Shown here: one piece after another, positions 1 through 10,960 of the stretch
Numbering within the stretch: position 1 is the first letter of the stretch
Layout of the letters: each line of letters begins with the position of its first letter
Assembly: GCF_030253575.1 (NCBI RefSeq)
Contig: NC_080557.1
Coordinates: 42,546,501 to 42,610,500, forward strand
Length of the DNA: 64,000 bases
Direction of reading: 5' to 3'
DNA from: Rhododendron vialii
Taxonomy: Eukaryota > Streptophyta > Magnoliopsida > Ericales > Ericaceae
The notes under the pieces: model-generated
Told to the model about the DNA's origin: nothing
What the model saw: only the letters and a program-made list of their open reading frames with translations
Database searches by the model: none
Position numbers and translations under genes: made by a program

Positions 1-1873
1 TACATGTTGTTTTCCGATCACTAAAATTAAGATCAAACACAACTTAGCAGCCGGATCTTAATATAAAGATGCAACAGTAATTGTCAACCCAATAGCAAAA
101 CTGTTAACCAACACCAGTATGGCATAAAACCAAATCTGTTTTTTTTTTTTCCCCAACCAATTAGATTTTAAAACAAACAGATTCCGATCATATTAAGCAA
201 AAAGCGGATTCCAATTTTTTTTTTTCCACCTCCCAAAACAGTAAACTGTTCGAGACCAATCACTCTCTAAACTGTTTTTTTTTTTTTTTCCCATAAAAAA
301 GACCGAACCTGGCTATACTTCCTGCCTCATAACTCATGTGAATAGATATAAACCAAACATAATCATGAACTAGGAATCCACTGCCCCTAGAATAAGACGG
401 TAGTCCAAATAGCCATATTACTTAGCATAACCAATTTCTAATGTAATCTGTTAATGCATCACTAAGTGCCGCATCAATACGAATTCCAACAGTCCTATCT
501 GTTTTCATGACTCTACCACAATGGAATCATAGCAGTTTTCCATATTAAGAGTACAGAATCATTTAGTGGAAAGTTAGCAGCTACTATGGAACCCAAGCAG
601 AGCAGTCAACTCTAAATACCCATAAAAGCACAGAAGTATCAACAGTTGGTTTTTATAGCATATCAAAAGTCCACCGATCCATGTCATTAAAAGTTTAACA
701 TGCAAAGCCAATTCAAGAATTACACCAAGTTTGCACTACAACTTGTCTCCTCAAAAACCTTTTCTCCGAGCAGTATGTTTTCTCAAAACCGAAATCTGTT
801 CGTGATCATAAAAGCCAGTGGGAGATTTCCCAGACCGTGTAAGTATAAGTACGGTAAACCTGTTACGAGAACAGGGAAACATTTGTTTTCCTTTTTCCAA
901 AACCTGTTCATAATGGGAAATCCAGAAACTGTTTTCAAAATAGCCGAAACTGATTTTCCAAGGAATTTGTCTTAAGGTTGTAGGAAAAACAAGCGCGGAA
1001 AAACAGTAATCGGTTTTACTAATTTCTGAAAATTTACAGTTGAACAGAATACTCCTATTACATGAATTGGAATTACAAAATATGAAACATAAACTGTAAG
1101 TAGGGAACAAGAATTTGCAAACCGAGACCTGTTTTGTACAACGGTGCCCTTAAAACAAATTCGCCGCCTCACCGGTACTGGAGGTTGAGTCGGTGTTTGT
1201 CTCCTAAGATTGACTCGGTTCCCACTCAGCCACTGGAGCACTGCCGCAGACAGCCCGTCGAACCAAATTGTGTTTGTACTCTCTCTAGAAGAAGGAAAAA
1301 CTTTTGGATTTCTTGGTGTTGAAACAAAGGAGCCGAACTCCTTTATAAAAAAGAGGAAGAGCCTTCTCATTGAATACAAGAATTCAATAGAGGAAGCCTG
1401 CCCATTCAATAGGGTCAATTCAATATTTCATATTGAATATAGGAAATTGAATACGGGGAATTCAATTTCTGTAGAAAACTGCTACAGCCATTAATCCAAC
1501 AATTGATTCCATAATCAAATTATGGGTTTTATTCTAGGCATTCAACCCAATGTTAATCACGCACAATTGATTTTGGAATTGGACCATCCAAACGCGAATG
1601 GTACAAACCCAATAAAGCACAATCAATTCCAAACCAATCTAGATTAGACCATAGACAACAGGTCCCGGGCCTACAAATCCTAAGTCTCGGCCCCAGCCTA
1701 AGTCTCAACTAGATGTTCGGCGACGGCGAGCGCGCGCGCATCCCTTGGGTTTTCCAATTCCTATTATGAGAAATTTCTCATTCATCTCTAAATGGGATTT
1801 GATCACGGCTGTTCGGCCCACCTCACGTGTGGGTCCTACCAAATTCTCTTTGGTTAAATTCTATTTTCCAACA
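1..1873 (-). repeat. Probable long LTR or LTR fragment, minus strand
   Basis: No gene is visible in the first 1.9 kb. Read on the minus strand, the stretch starts TGTTGGAAAATAG at 1873, has a TATA-like box followed by a transcript-like leader near 1350, and ends near position 5 with CAACA. The ends thus form a TGTTG/CAACA inverted pair, as expected of an LTR. The inner part is rich in short CTGTT/AACAG words. No convincing primer-binding site or target duplication is visible at the window edge, so solo LTR, 5' LTR or another repeat are all possible. The short reading frames here look like chance. Confidence 0.35.
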
Positions 1874-3491
1874 ATGTTTTGATCCCGATAGTATTTCAGC
1901 AGGGGAATGTGATTCCTGGCATACTATTTCTGGTCTACTAGATCTCACAACTTCAAAGTGTACATCCTTTGATCCGTTCTTCAACTAATGCGAGCTGGTA
2001 ATGTGGGACATACTGTTAATACAAGTACAGAACTCTTTCTGTTTCGGTATGAAATCTGAGAAAAAGTTGCGGTGTGTATTTTTTTGATGCAGTGATTCCC
2101 TTTCTGGCCTTCTATCACAGAGATTCTAGGAACTGGAGACCTTGGAGTGCATGGGTGCACGACAAAGGTATGGTGCACGATTCAAGCCATCTAAAAGTGT
2201 TTTAAATGATTTAGATTTCAAAAGGCATCTTACGTCAGATACCTTTTAATGGTGTGTGTAAAAGTATCCATGTGTGTAAAAGGTATCCATGTAAGATACC
2301 TTTTGAAATGTAAACCATTAAAAATACATTTAACGGTACGAATCGTGCACTACACCCCTTTAGTGCAGGGGTTCTATTCTTTGTATCGATAAGCTTGAAG
2401 TCTAAGTCATGGTGTAATCATTCTTGTGTTTACTTCTACTGGACAGTATTAGTGCTACTATCAATCCCACAATTCCTACCATTTTCATCGCAACCACACT
2501 TTAATTTTATGGCGAAATCTATCTATACTATCTACTAAGTAAGTGAGTAACACACTGCACGTTTGTTCTTCCTTTCTAAACAAAGACTTAAAAACTCCCA
2601 CAAAAATCCGCCTCGGCCACTAATATTTTTTCTTCCTCTATTGTTTTCCACTTAACAACTGGAAAAAAATCTTTCAAACTTCCTCTAACATTCAACTCTC
2701 TCTTTTTATACAATTTTCAACCTAAAGGTTAAATAGTGCATCGATGAGGGATAAATATTGTATTAAAAGTAATAAATTTTTTTTGTACTACCATATAGTA
2801 TGGGTACCGCTCTTCTTATAGTATGGGTACCGCTCTTCTTGTGGAATAATGTTATGGTGAAAGAGACAAGCGGTCCATCCCGGCCGATTGAACCAGATGA
2901 GAGGATTGTCGTATGCTTCATAGGGATGGATGTAGTTACGGTTTTTGCTTGACAATTCATCCAAGTGGAGAACCTGTATATCTTCAATATATGCTAAGTA
3001 CACGTGTAAGACACATGGTACATTCTCACAAAATAAATGGTAAGTCTCACAAAAATCCATCTCGGCCCCAAATATTCTATCTCCCTCTATTTGTTTTCCA
3101 CTTAATAACCCAAAAAAATCTTTCAAACTTGACCTCACATTCAAACTTTCTCTTTAATACGATTTTCATGCAAAAGATTAAGGGAATTGATTTTGCCATT
3201 CCCCTTTTTGTTAATGCCGCTTCCCTTCTCTCACAAAATAAATCATCTTATATAAACACAAATGGGAGTGACAACAACAAAAAGGGGAGTGACAAAATCA
3301 CTCCCCAAGATTAAATAGTACATTGATAAATCACTCCCCACTCATCTCTTATGTTTTAATTAGTGTCCCCTCAAAAAAGACGTCAAATTTTTGGAGGATA
3401 AAATAAAATACTTCCGTGGATTTCTCAATTTCTTTGCACCAAATTAAAGAAAAACTTTCATTCGGTCCAAATATCTTACTTTCCGGGTTTA
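1874..3491. other. Intergenic DNA with dispersed cluster repeats
   Basis: No gene seen. About 1930-2250 matches 10650-10970 on the same strand, and parts of it recur inverted near 13500-13600 and 37880-37990. About 2590-2740 and 3040-3180 are two copies of a repeat that recurs near 45180 and 45880. A 25-bp direct duplication sits at about 2797-2846. These are spacer pieces of the LecRK cassette that spread with the cluster. Confidence 0.5.
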
Positions 3492-3500
3492 TTTAAAAAA

Positions 3501-4214
3501 GGGAAATTTTTATAAATGGTCCCTCTATTTTGCACGAGTTCTCATTTTTGTCCCTCTAATATTAATTGTATCAATTTTAACCCTATAGTTTTCATTCCAT
3601 CTCAATTTCGTCCCTCTCCCTAACGCCGTCAATGAAACAAATAGAATTGAAGGGCAAAATTGTCATTTTCTCTCATAGAGGGACTAAATTGAGATTTTAT
3701 CTAAACCAAAGGGACTATTTTTAAAATTTTACATTTTACTTTCGTATTTTGCAAATAAAATAAAAAAGACCATAAGTAATGTATTTGACAACTAAATTAT
3801 TTTTATTGGGTAGTCAAACTATATTGAAATTTTTTATATTTCATTACACATTACAAAAATATTGGAAAATGCACAAATCAACCCTTTAACTAATGTCTTT
3901 GTATCATGTTCTTATAATCTCCTTATTTTTTCACCCGATAAAAAAATGTTCAAAATTCGTGTTTATTTGTTATATGAGTGATCTTATGAGTAAGTCCCAA
4001 AATAAATACACTTATACCCATATTTTAATGTATTTGATCTCTTAATATTCCATAGTTAAACACAATTACAAGATTTCTAAATACTACTGAACAACTTTTT
4101 CTTTTTAATCATGTGACAACGAAAATAACGAGAGTGAAAATTCAATTGAAAAAAAAAATACAATACCAAGACATTTAACATAGGGGTTGCTTTTCAAATT
4201 TTCTCATATTTTTT

Positions 4215-4269
<55 letters not shown>

Positions 4270-4289
4270 CAAATTTTCTCATATTTTTT

Positions 4290-4328
<39 letters not shown>

Positions 4329-4669
4329 CAAACTTTAAAAAATTTCAACATATTTTGATTATTCAATATAAAATGAGATGACAAATATATTACATATGAT
4401 GCATTTTAAATTTATTTACAAAAACAAAAGTAAAAAAATAAAATTATAGAAATAGTCCCTCTAGTTTGCATGAAATCTCAATTTAGTCCCTCTTTGAGGA
4501 GAAATGACAATTTTGTCCTCCAATTTCGTTTGTTTCATTAACGCCGTTAGTGAGAGGGACAAAATTGAGACAAAATGCAAACAATAGGGCTAAAAGTGAT
4601 ACAATTGATACTAGAGGGACGAAAATAAAAATTTATGCAAACTAGAAGGACCATTTGTAAAATTTACCT
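3501..4669. mobile_element. Mutator-like non-autonomous element with long TIRs
   Basis: A 1169-bp insertion lies between perfect 9-bp direct repeats TTTAAAAAA (3492-3500 and 4670-4678). Its ends are imperfect inverted repeats of about 240 bp, starting GGGAAATTTTTATAAATGG on the left and AGGTAAATTTTACAAATGG on the reverse of the right. Each arm carries repeated 'gtccctct' words. The AT-rich interior holds two (AT)n tracts and no transposase. The empty site is seen near 46190-46225, where the flanking sequence runs on uninterrupted. A 9-bp target duplication and long TIRs fit Mutator-like elements. Confidence 0.6.
4219..4325. repeat. Paired (AT)n microsatellites
   Basis: Two AT dinucleotide tracts (about 4219-4266 and 4293-4325) follow duplicated copies of a short unit containing TTTTCTCATATTTTTTGTG. 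The open frame across them, rich in Tyr and Ile, is a by-product of the repeat. Confidence 0.85.
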
Positions 4670-4699
4670 TTTAAAAAATAAGCTGAATTTGTTGGCGAA

Positions 4700-4830
4700 A
4701 ATTTGTAAATTTTTGGTACGTGACCTTTCTCTTGGAAAGTCTTCAAGACCTAAATAAGCTCCTCAACATTTTCAGTACCATGGCAATTGTCGTGGAATTG
4801 GAAACATCTTTATCTATTCTAATATATAAA
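4700..4830 (+). repeat. Cassette-upstream repeat copy
   Basis: This stretch, around 'gtgacctttctcttgg' and 'ttttcagtaccatg', recurs near 21500, 26830, 46770, 51430 and 54570, upstream of LecRK copies. It marks the left part of the window as old cassette debris. The open frame running through it is not supported as a gene. Confidence 0.6.
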
Positions 4831-5179
4831 GGAGGAGCACAACAAAGACAAAGAGCAACCACAAAGGGCAAGGAAAACGAGCAGCCAAGTGGTTTCAATG
4901 GAAAAAAAAAAAACAAAATATGTTGCTTATAACTTCTATTTTCTTTCCCTTCCACATTTTAAAGATAATTTGTTATATACGCATGCAAGTTGGTGTTATT
5001 CTTTTTTTTTAAATCTTGAGATGAAAGATACTATTTATGGAGAGCCTGAACTAGTATGTGATTATGAACACCTTCTTTTTTACCCCTACAGAGATTCTAA
5101 ATAAGTTTTGAAACTTACATAGGTCGTAAATTGTTTTGCTTGAGAACTTTTAGGTTCAAATGATTGTATATATAACATT

Positions 5180-6000
5180 TTATGCAGGTTTTCATGAGGC
5201 CTCCTCCATGTTTGCGTCGTGATGATCACTTAGATATGTTGAATGCAGTATACGATTTTGAATCTAAATGTCAGAGGGAGGGCTTACCAGTTGAAAATTG
5301 TGTTCGACGAAAATAGAGGCATGTCGAGCCTTGCAAAATGTTGGAGAAAATATAAGTGAACAATACCTATAGGAAAAATAGTAGGCCTTCTATCACCAAG
5401 CTGAATGCATGTGAAGCGACCAATATTTCAAAGACATGTTATAGAAAATGCTACACATTTGATGAATGCTTTGATGGAAGACGAGCATAATGTCCACTAT
5501 TTGTGGATGGAGTTTGAGCAAGGGCCAATGATGCCAAACTCAATTGTGAGAGCGCACATTCTAAATAAAGAAAATCAATTTCATAGTCTAAGGAAAAAAG
5601 GCTGCAAGCCAAACATTAAGAATTTGGTTTAGGCTATAGTTAATAACCTTCCGCCCACATGGCCTATAAAGCAACAATCTTCAAAAACTTGAAACTAAAT
5701 TTCATGGATATGAGAGCATTGGGAGCTATGCTTGAGGAGATCAAGACTGATATCATATGTTCGGAAGCTTTGGACGAAGTGGAGCAACAATTTACAAAAC
5801 AAGAGGAGAAGTAGGGAAAAAAACCCCGACAAACGGTAATAATATATTTTTTTTAAAGAAAAAATTGTTTGTTACCCATTCAGTTAATTTTTACTTCAAT
5901 ACAAATCATACACTAACAAATGATTAAATGTTCTCATGTGTTCCTTTTGCAGGTAGCGAAGCGAAGATTGGAATTTGATGAACTATAGCTCCACAACATT
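5180..6000 (+). pseudogene. Unidentified degraded exon-like relic
   Basis: I do not recognise this gene. A splice-acceptor-like 'tttttatgcag' type site near 5187 precedes a readable stretch (RPPPCLRRDDHLDMLNAVYD, then CQREGLPVENC) that ends in a stop. Further readable pieces follow in shifting frames: a segment near 5405-5630, and one near 5660-5812 with DMRALGAMLEEIKTDIICSE. A donor-like 'gtaata' near 5837 and an acceptor 'tcctttttgcag'-like site near 5953 lead to a last short piece, VAKRRLEFDEL, then a stop. The pattern suggests a decayed multi-exon host gene, but a chance reading cannot be excluded. Confidence 0.3.
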
Positions 6001-6439
6001 TGGAGTTGCATGTATCCAATTATTTGAATTTGTCAATTTATTTTGTTTTAGGAGTTCATTTATTTTGTTCTAGGAGTTCATCGTGCTTTAATAGTTTAGA
6101 TATGAGTATCAGAGTATGAGACTGTTATCATAACTCATTTTCAAAATTTAGCATTATCGTACCAAGAGTTGTTTCTTTTTTTGTTACTGTTCAGTTTGGA
6201 TTTTTTTTTTTCCATATTTATTGCTACCATTATGTATGTTTTTTTTTTAGTTATGTTGATAGATTATGTTAGTTTCGCCTGTGCATAATAATAAAAGCTA
6301 ATTACAAGACATGATAATTAAGGCAAAACCGTTGTTTAATGAAGGCAAAACATCAGTGTACAATCTTTAAATTATTGAACTTGTTCTTACTTTGGAATGA
6401 TGCCTTCTACCTAACGTGCATATTTGCTAATAACAAATA
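6001..6439. other. AT-rich spacer
   Basis: T-rich sequence with homopolymer runs. No gene or clear repeat was recognised. Confidence 0.4.
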
Positions 6440-6587
6440 CTAGAGGCCGGGACACACGCGATGCGTGTGCAAGTCGGATTTTCACAATATTTTTGTAAAA
6501 ATACTTCCCACTTATTGTTTGATCAAATTTTCACAAATGTTGTGAAAATCCAACTTGCATACGCATCGCGTGTGCCCCAGCCTCTAG
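6440..6587. mobile_element. Small foldback MITE-like element
   Basis: A 148-bp near-perfect hairpin. Both arms begin CTAGAGGCYGGG, continue through a GC-rich 'cacacgcgatgcgt' core and stay alike for about 55 bp around a short AT-rich loop. No clear target duplication was found, so the superfamily is open. Confidence 0.55.
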
Positions 6588-6660
6588 TGTCTTATTATTG
6601 GAACATGCATTTCACATTCGACCCACCAGATTAATTTGGTCTATTCACTGTTGAGTAGTT

Positions 6661-6965
6661 TCTTTTTTTTTTTTTTTTTGCTAAGCTAAAAAGGGTGGAG
6701 GAGGAGGCGACCGGGCACCCTCTTCTGAATGTGACCATAGGGACTCCAAACCTGTGGCGGATCCCGAGAGAGACCAAAGAGCCATAGCAACTACCGCTCC
6801 ACCAAGGGCTAACAGGCCAAAGCCAGACAAAAGAGAAGGATCAAATTCGAGGGATGCCGCTGGCACAACTCAAACTTGGTTCCTCCTACCTCACGCAAAC
6901 CCAACGGAGTAAGCCTTGACCAACTAGACTATCACCCCAGATCAGGGGTACTGCACTGTGGACAA
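6661..6965 (-). mobile_element. tRNA-derived SINE
   Basis: On the minus strand the element starts near 6965 with a tRNA-like head: an A-box-like TAGTCTAGTTGGTCAAGG and a B-box-like AGTTTGAGTTG. A roughly 200-bp body follows, and it ends in an A-tail that appears as the T run at 6661-6680. This layout is that of plant SINEs. Two short frames over it (one on each strand) are not genes. Confidence 0.55.
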
Positions 6966-7930
6966 GATGCCCGGAGTGTCAAAATTTACAACTTCCATTC
7001 TTCGACCTATAAAATGCATCATGTGGTGAGACAGTGGTCCTTGATACACCATATAAATTGCATACATAGAAGGCAACAAAAGGGAGCACCAAGGGTTAGT
7101 TTCGTCAAGTCAGGCCGAAAAAAATATTTTTTTGTGAATTTTCTAATCACAGTGGGAATGACCTGGCTTTGACTAGATCGGATAGGGGATTAGTTGGGGT
7201 AAGTGTAAACTGGCCTGGACACTTAGACCATCAAAACCAAAGAAAGGCTAGAAGCTGGGCTCTCCTGGGGAGAAAAAAGCAAAGAAAAAATAATAAAATT
7301 CTACCATAAGTCTCCAAAGGGCAGTCCAAGCAGGAAAAAAAGACTAACTATCTTTCAGGGAAAATGGAAAAAGACAGAAGGGAGCTGTTTCTCATTTTCT
7401 GAATAATTCCCCAAAGAAGCAAACACTGAACTCCCAAGTCAAAATCAGTATTTCCCATTTCAAACGGCGAACTAAACCATCCACGTGAATTTCTTTTCAA
7501 TTGCTAAAAAAAATCTTAACTCACTTTTAAGTAAATTCAGTTATAATTGAAATCAGCAAATCTTTATTCTTCAATTAATTTAGGAATCAATTTCTAGAGT
7601 TGAATTGATTCTTGACATGATGAGAGCCCCTGCCGTCAAATGCCGTCATAGTTTGCAAAGTGACAACCGAACTGAACGAGGCTTCACAAATCCAACACGA
7701 GCATCTTTGCTCACAAAGTGGTCCTTAATCCATCTATGAAATGGAGATTATCCTGGTTTGTTCCTTAAGTAGTCTTCATTTAACTTATGGTTTGTTTGTG
7801 TGGTCTTCCATTCTCTATCAAAGTATAACCGTGAGGAGAATGACATGGTGACTGTTACATTGGAGTCACATGAAGTTATAATCGTTCAGTCACAAACTTA
7901 GGTTTCTTTTGATGACATGCTGCCCTCTAT
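6966..7930. other. Upstream region of LecRK gene 1
   Basis: No gene seen. About 7257-7780 is closely matched by 11205-11823 upstream of the truncated sister copy. Parts also match, inverted, the regions upstream of the minus-strand genes (about 18480-18900 and 43200-43440). It includes paired CGTCA motifs (7634-7638 and 7644-7648). It is the conserved distal promoter segment of the cassette. Confidence 0.5.
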
Positions 7931-7939
7931 GCAACGGTG

Positions 7940-7944
7940 TTGAC
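7940..7944 (+). promoter_or_regulatory. W-box core upstream of LecRK gene 1
   Basis: TTGAC within the conserved word GGTGTTGACTCC, about 126 bp before the start codon. The same word stands at nearly the same distance in most copies of the cluster. WRKY factors bind TTGAC cores; regulation here is inferred, not shown. Confidence 0.4.
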
Positions 7945-8069
7945 TCCCCAAATCCCCGTTTTACCCTTGGAAGGAGACCCTTATGTTTAATAACAAAGAC
8001 GAATCTATCTCCAAACCAAGAACTAACCATCCATTGCAGCAAGCAAGAAGCTCTTCCTGAAATTGGTAA

Positions 8070-10106
8070 ATGACTTCCACACCGGTATCAGTTTATTTTC
8101 TGATACTTTTATATGCTTGCTTGAATCCCCTAGCCATGGCTGTAGATGAAAATGAGTTCGTGTACAAAGGCTTCAAAGGAGCCAATATTAGCCTTGAAGG
8201 GGTTGCGAAAATCCATTCCAATGGTCTTTTGCAGCTAACAAATTTTTCAAAGCATCAAATCGGTCGTGCTTTCTACCAGCATCCTATAGGATTTGATACA
8301 TCTTCGTCCACATTACCGCAAGCTCTTTCATTTTCCACCCATTTTGTGTTTGCCAATGTTCCAGAGGTAACAAATATTTGTTGTTGTGGAATGGCCTTTG
8401 CCATCTCACCATCTATGAACTTCACCCAAGCCGTAGGAAGCCAGTATTTTGGGCTCCTCAATTCTTCTAAAAATGGGCTCCCTTCCAACCATCTATTGGC
8501 AATTGATCTCGATACCCTTGCAAATTCTGAATTCAATGACACAAATGATAACCATGTTGGAATTGATATTAACAGCTTAGTATCAAATGTATCTGCTACG
8601 GTCACGTATTACTCCAATAGGGAACGAATAAATAGGAGCATGCAGCTTGTAAGTGGGAGTCCAATGCACGTTTGGATAGAGTATGATGGGTTTGAGAATG
8701 TACTCAATGTAACACTAGCTCCTATTACAAGCCCCAAACCAGATCAGTCTCTTCTGTCAACACACATCAATTTTTCTTCAATTTTGTTGGATTCCATGTA
8801 TGTTGGTTTCTCCGCGTCTACGGGATTAGTTACAGGGAACCACTATATTCTTGGTTGGAGCTTCAATAAAAGTGGGAAAGCACAAGACCTCGAAATTTCA
8901 AAGCTTCCTTCACTTCCTCATCAAAGAAAACCCAGTCTAGAAATTATAGGTCTAGTAATTACATTGTCAGTGACAATAGGAGTCATTGAGTTGACTATCA
9001 CAATTGCAGGGATATTTTACGTGTTGAGGAGGAAAAAGTATGAAGAAATACGTGAAGATTGGGAAAGGGAATATGGCCCTCGTAGGTTTTCCTATAAGGA
9101 TCTCTTCAAAGCTACCAGAGGTTTCATAGACAAAGAGCTTCTCGGAGCAGGAGGTTTCGGCAAGGTTTACAGAGGAGTACTTCCCTCTTCGAAGGAACAA
9201 GTTGCTGTCAAGAAAATCTCCCATGATTCAAAACAAGGGATGAGGGAGTTTGTGGCTGAAATTGCTAGCATGGGAAGGCTAAGGCACAGGAACTTGGTGC
9301 AGCTCCTTGGCTATAGCCGGCGGAAGGGAGAGCTGCTCTTGGTCTATGATTATATGCCCAATGGAAGCCTTGACAAGTTCCTATTTAGCAATGAAAAACC
9401 AATCCTCAACTGGGCACAACGTTATTGTATCATCAGAGGAGTAGCATCCGCCCTTCTGTATCTGCATGAAGAATGGGACCAAGTTGTTCTTCACAGAGAC
9501 GTGAAGGCTAGTAATGTTCTATTGGACTCTGATCTAAACGGAAGGCTAGGGGATTTCGGACTTGCTAGATTATACGATCATGGAGCAAACCTCGAAACTA
9601 CCCATTTGGTGGGGACAATTGGGTACCTTGCACCAGAGCTTTGTAGAACCGGAAAGGCAACCACAAGCACTGATGTGTTCTCTTTCGGTGCATTCATACT
9701 CGAAGTAACTTGCGGAAGGAGGCCCATACAGCTACAACAGTCTCCTGACGCGGTGGTTTTGGTTGATTGGGTTTTCGAGAAATGGAAAGAGGGAGCGATT
9801 CTTGAGACAAGTGATCCTAGATTGGGAGGAGATTATATGGAGGAGGAAATAGAGTTGGTTTTGAAAGTAGGTCTGCTTTGCTCAAAGTCTAATGCAGCGA
9901 TAAGACCTAGCATGCGGCAAGTGATGCAATACCTTGATGGAGATGTCCTGTTGCCGGAGATAGTTCATGATAGCACAAGTATGGGTACAATAGGTCTTGG
10001 TAATGAAGCATCTTCTGAATTTGTCATGTCATTTCCGTCATCCATTGTGAAGTCTTCTGTTCCCTCCATATCTAGCACAGAGTCGATACTCAATAGCGGA
10101 CGGTAA
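8070..10106 (+). CDS. L-type lectin receptor kinase, LecRK-IV type (copy 1, intact)
   Basis: Single-exon gene for a 678-residue membrane receptor kinase. Residues 1-24 form a signal peptide ending AMA. Residues about 27-276 are a legume-lectin domain with the metal-site region FNDTNDNHVGIDINSL and several N-glycosylation sequons. A membrane helix lies at about 291-318, followed by basic LRRKK. The kinase spans about 353-630: glycine loop GAGGFGKVY (359-367), Lys381, HRDVKASN (catalytic Asp477), DFG (495-497) and APE (521-523), so it is an RD kinase with all key residues. The tail is Ser-rich and ends SGR. The start was chosen because all paralogues begin MTSTP with the same signal peptide. 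Lectin loop A reads ICCCG, close to decayed copies 5, 10 and 11. Family knowledge places it at the plasma membrane, in defence or hormone signalling; its ligand is unknown. Confidence 0.94.
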   Translation: MTSTPVSVYFLILLYACLNPLAMAVDENEFVYKGFKGANISLEGVAKIHSNGLLQLTNFSKHQIGRAFYQHPIGFDTSSSTLPQALSFSTHFVFANVPEVTNICCCGMAFAISPSMNFTQAVGSQYFGLLNSSKNGLPSNHLLAIDLDTLANSEFNDTNDNHVGIDINSLVSNVSATVTYYSNRERINRSMQLVSGSPMHVWIEYDGFENVLNVTLAPITSPKPDQSLLSTHINFSSILLDSMYVGFSASTGLVTGNHYILGWSFNKSGKAQDLEISKLPSLPHQRKPSLEIIGLVITLSVTIGVIELTITIAGIFYVLRRKKYEEIREDWEREYGPRRFSYKDLFKATRGFIDKELLGAGGFGKVYRGVLPSSKEQVAVKKISHDSKQGMREFVAEIASMGRLRHRNLVQLLGYSRRKGELLLVYDYMPNGSLDKFLFSNEKPILNWAQRYCIIRGVASALLYLHEEWDQVVLHRDVKASNVLLDSDLNGRLGDFGLARLYDHGANLETTHLVGTIGYLAPELCRTGKATTSTDVFSFGAFILEVTCGRRPIQLQQSPDAVVLVDWVFEKWKEGAILETSDPRLGGDYMEEEIELVLKVGLLCSKSNAAIRPSMRQVMQYLDGDVLLPEIVHDSTSMGTIGLGNEASSEFVMSFPSSIVKSSVPSISSTESILNSGR

Positions 10107-10145
10107 ATTTGAAAGTTTCCAGTGCCTTGGATAATGCTCGAACAT

Positions 10146-10280
10146 GGTTTTTTAAAATTATTTTTGTGTGTGTGTGTGTGGAGGAAATGCAAGAAATGTT
10201 AGTTTGTTAACGGGAGTTAGAAGAATTGAACCTAAGACTACATGAATTTGGAACAAGCATGCAACCACTTTGACTAGCTC
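10146..10280 (-). mobile_element. Antisense SINE in the 3' flank of gene 1
   Basis: About 40 bp after the stop lies a tRNA-derived SINE in reverse orientation. On the minus strand it has an A-box TAGTCAAAGTGG-like head, a B-box GGTTCAATTC and a degenerate tail containing (CA)n. The same insertion follows every copy of the cluster, so it predates cassette multiplication. Confidence 0.5.
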
Positions 10281-10394
10281 GCAAGTTCATAGTTTGAATG
10301 TTTGAGACTTAAAAGAAGGATTGCTGCTATTGGGTGAAGGAGACATACGTACTTCAAATTTCGGTTAGGAAGATAGTTGAATATTACTGATATT

Positions 10395-10450
10395 TGTATA
10401 TACAGAAGCATATGAATGTCAAATTCTGCAGCTTTTATAGCTTTCTTTGA
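10395..10450 (+). repeat. Start of a fossil copia LTR
   Basis: About 55 bp beginning TGTATATACAGAAGC match the start of the LTR relic found after the other LecRK copies. The sequence then diverges. Only this stub is left here. Confidence 0.4.
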
Positions 10451-10649
10451 GTACTGTTGTATTGTTTCTGGTCTTTGCAAATAGCAGCAAGTCAGGAAAT
10501 ATATTCTTGACCCATGTTTTGATTAACAAATGATGATGTTTCATCACTAAGCTGGAAGTTAATCATCTCGGCTTTCTTTTTAGTTCGTGTTTCCTTTACA
10601 ACTACTTGCATTACGTCTTCAATGTTTTGTCGTACAGAGAAGTACTGGT

Positions 10650-10960
10650 AGTGTTTCTGGTCTATTAGATCTCACGACTTCAAAGTGTACATCCTTTGAT
10701 CCTTTCTTCAACTAATGCGAGCTAGTAATGTGGGACTGACTGTTAATACAAGTACAGAACTCTTTCTGTTTCGGTATGACTGCAGCGTGTATTTTTTTTG
10801 ACGTAGTGATTCCCTTTCGGGCCTTCTGTGGCACAAAGATTCTACGAACAGGAGACCTTGTAGTGCATGAATGCACTATAGAGGTATGGTGCACGATCCG
10901 AGCCATCTACAAGTGCTTTTAATGATTTAGATTTCAAAAGGTATCTTACATCAGATACTT
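10650..10960 (+). repeat. Second copy of the 1930-2250 spacer repeat
   Basis: Closely parallels about 1930-2250 on the same strand and inverted pieces near 13480-13610 and 37860-37990. No gene is seen. It suggests that gene 1 is bounded by direct copies of this spacer. Confidence 0.55.

Noticed and set aside
972-1418. 148-codon minus-strand frame
   Set aside because: It overlaps the presumed LTR leader and shows no recognisable domain.
4175-4384. Tyr-Ile repeat frame
   Set aside because: Product of (AT)n tracts inside a non-autonomous element.
6681-7172. Frames of 61 and 98 codons on opposite strands
   Set aside because: They lie largely on a tRNA-derived SINE; the Ala/Leu-rich peptide is a by-product.
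8273-8605. Antisense frames of about 110 codons inside the lectin part of several LecRK copies
   Set aside because: They are mirror frames of the conserved coding strand and change exactly with it; no independent signals.
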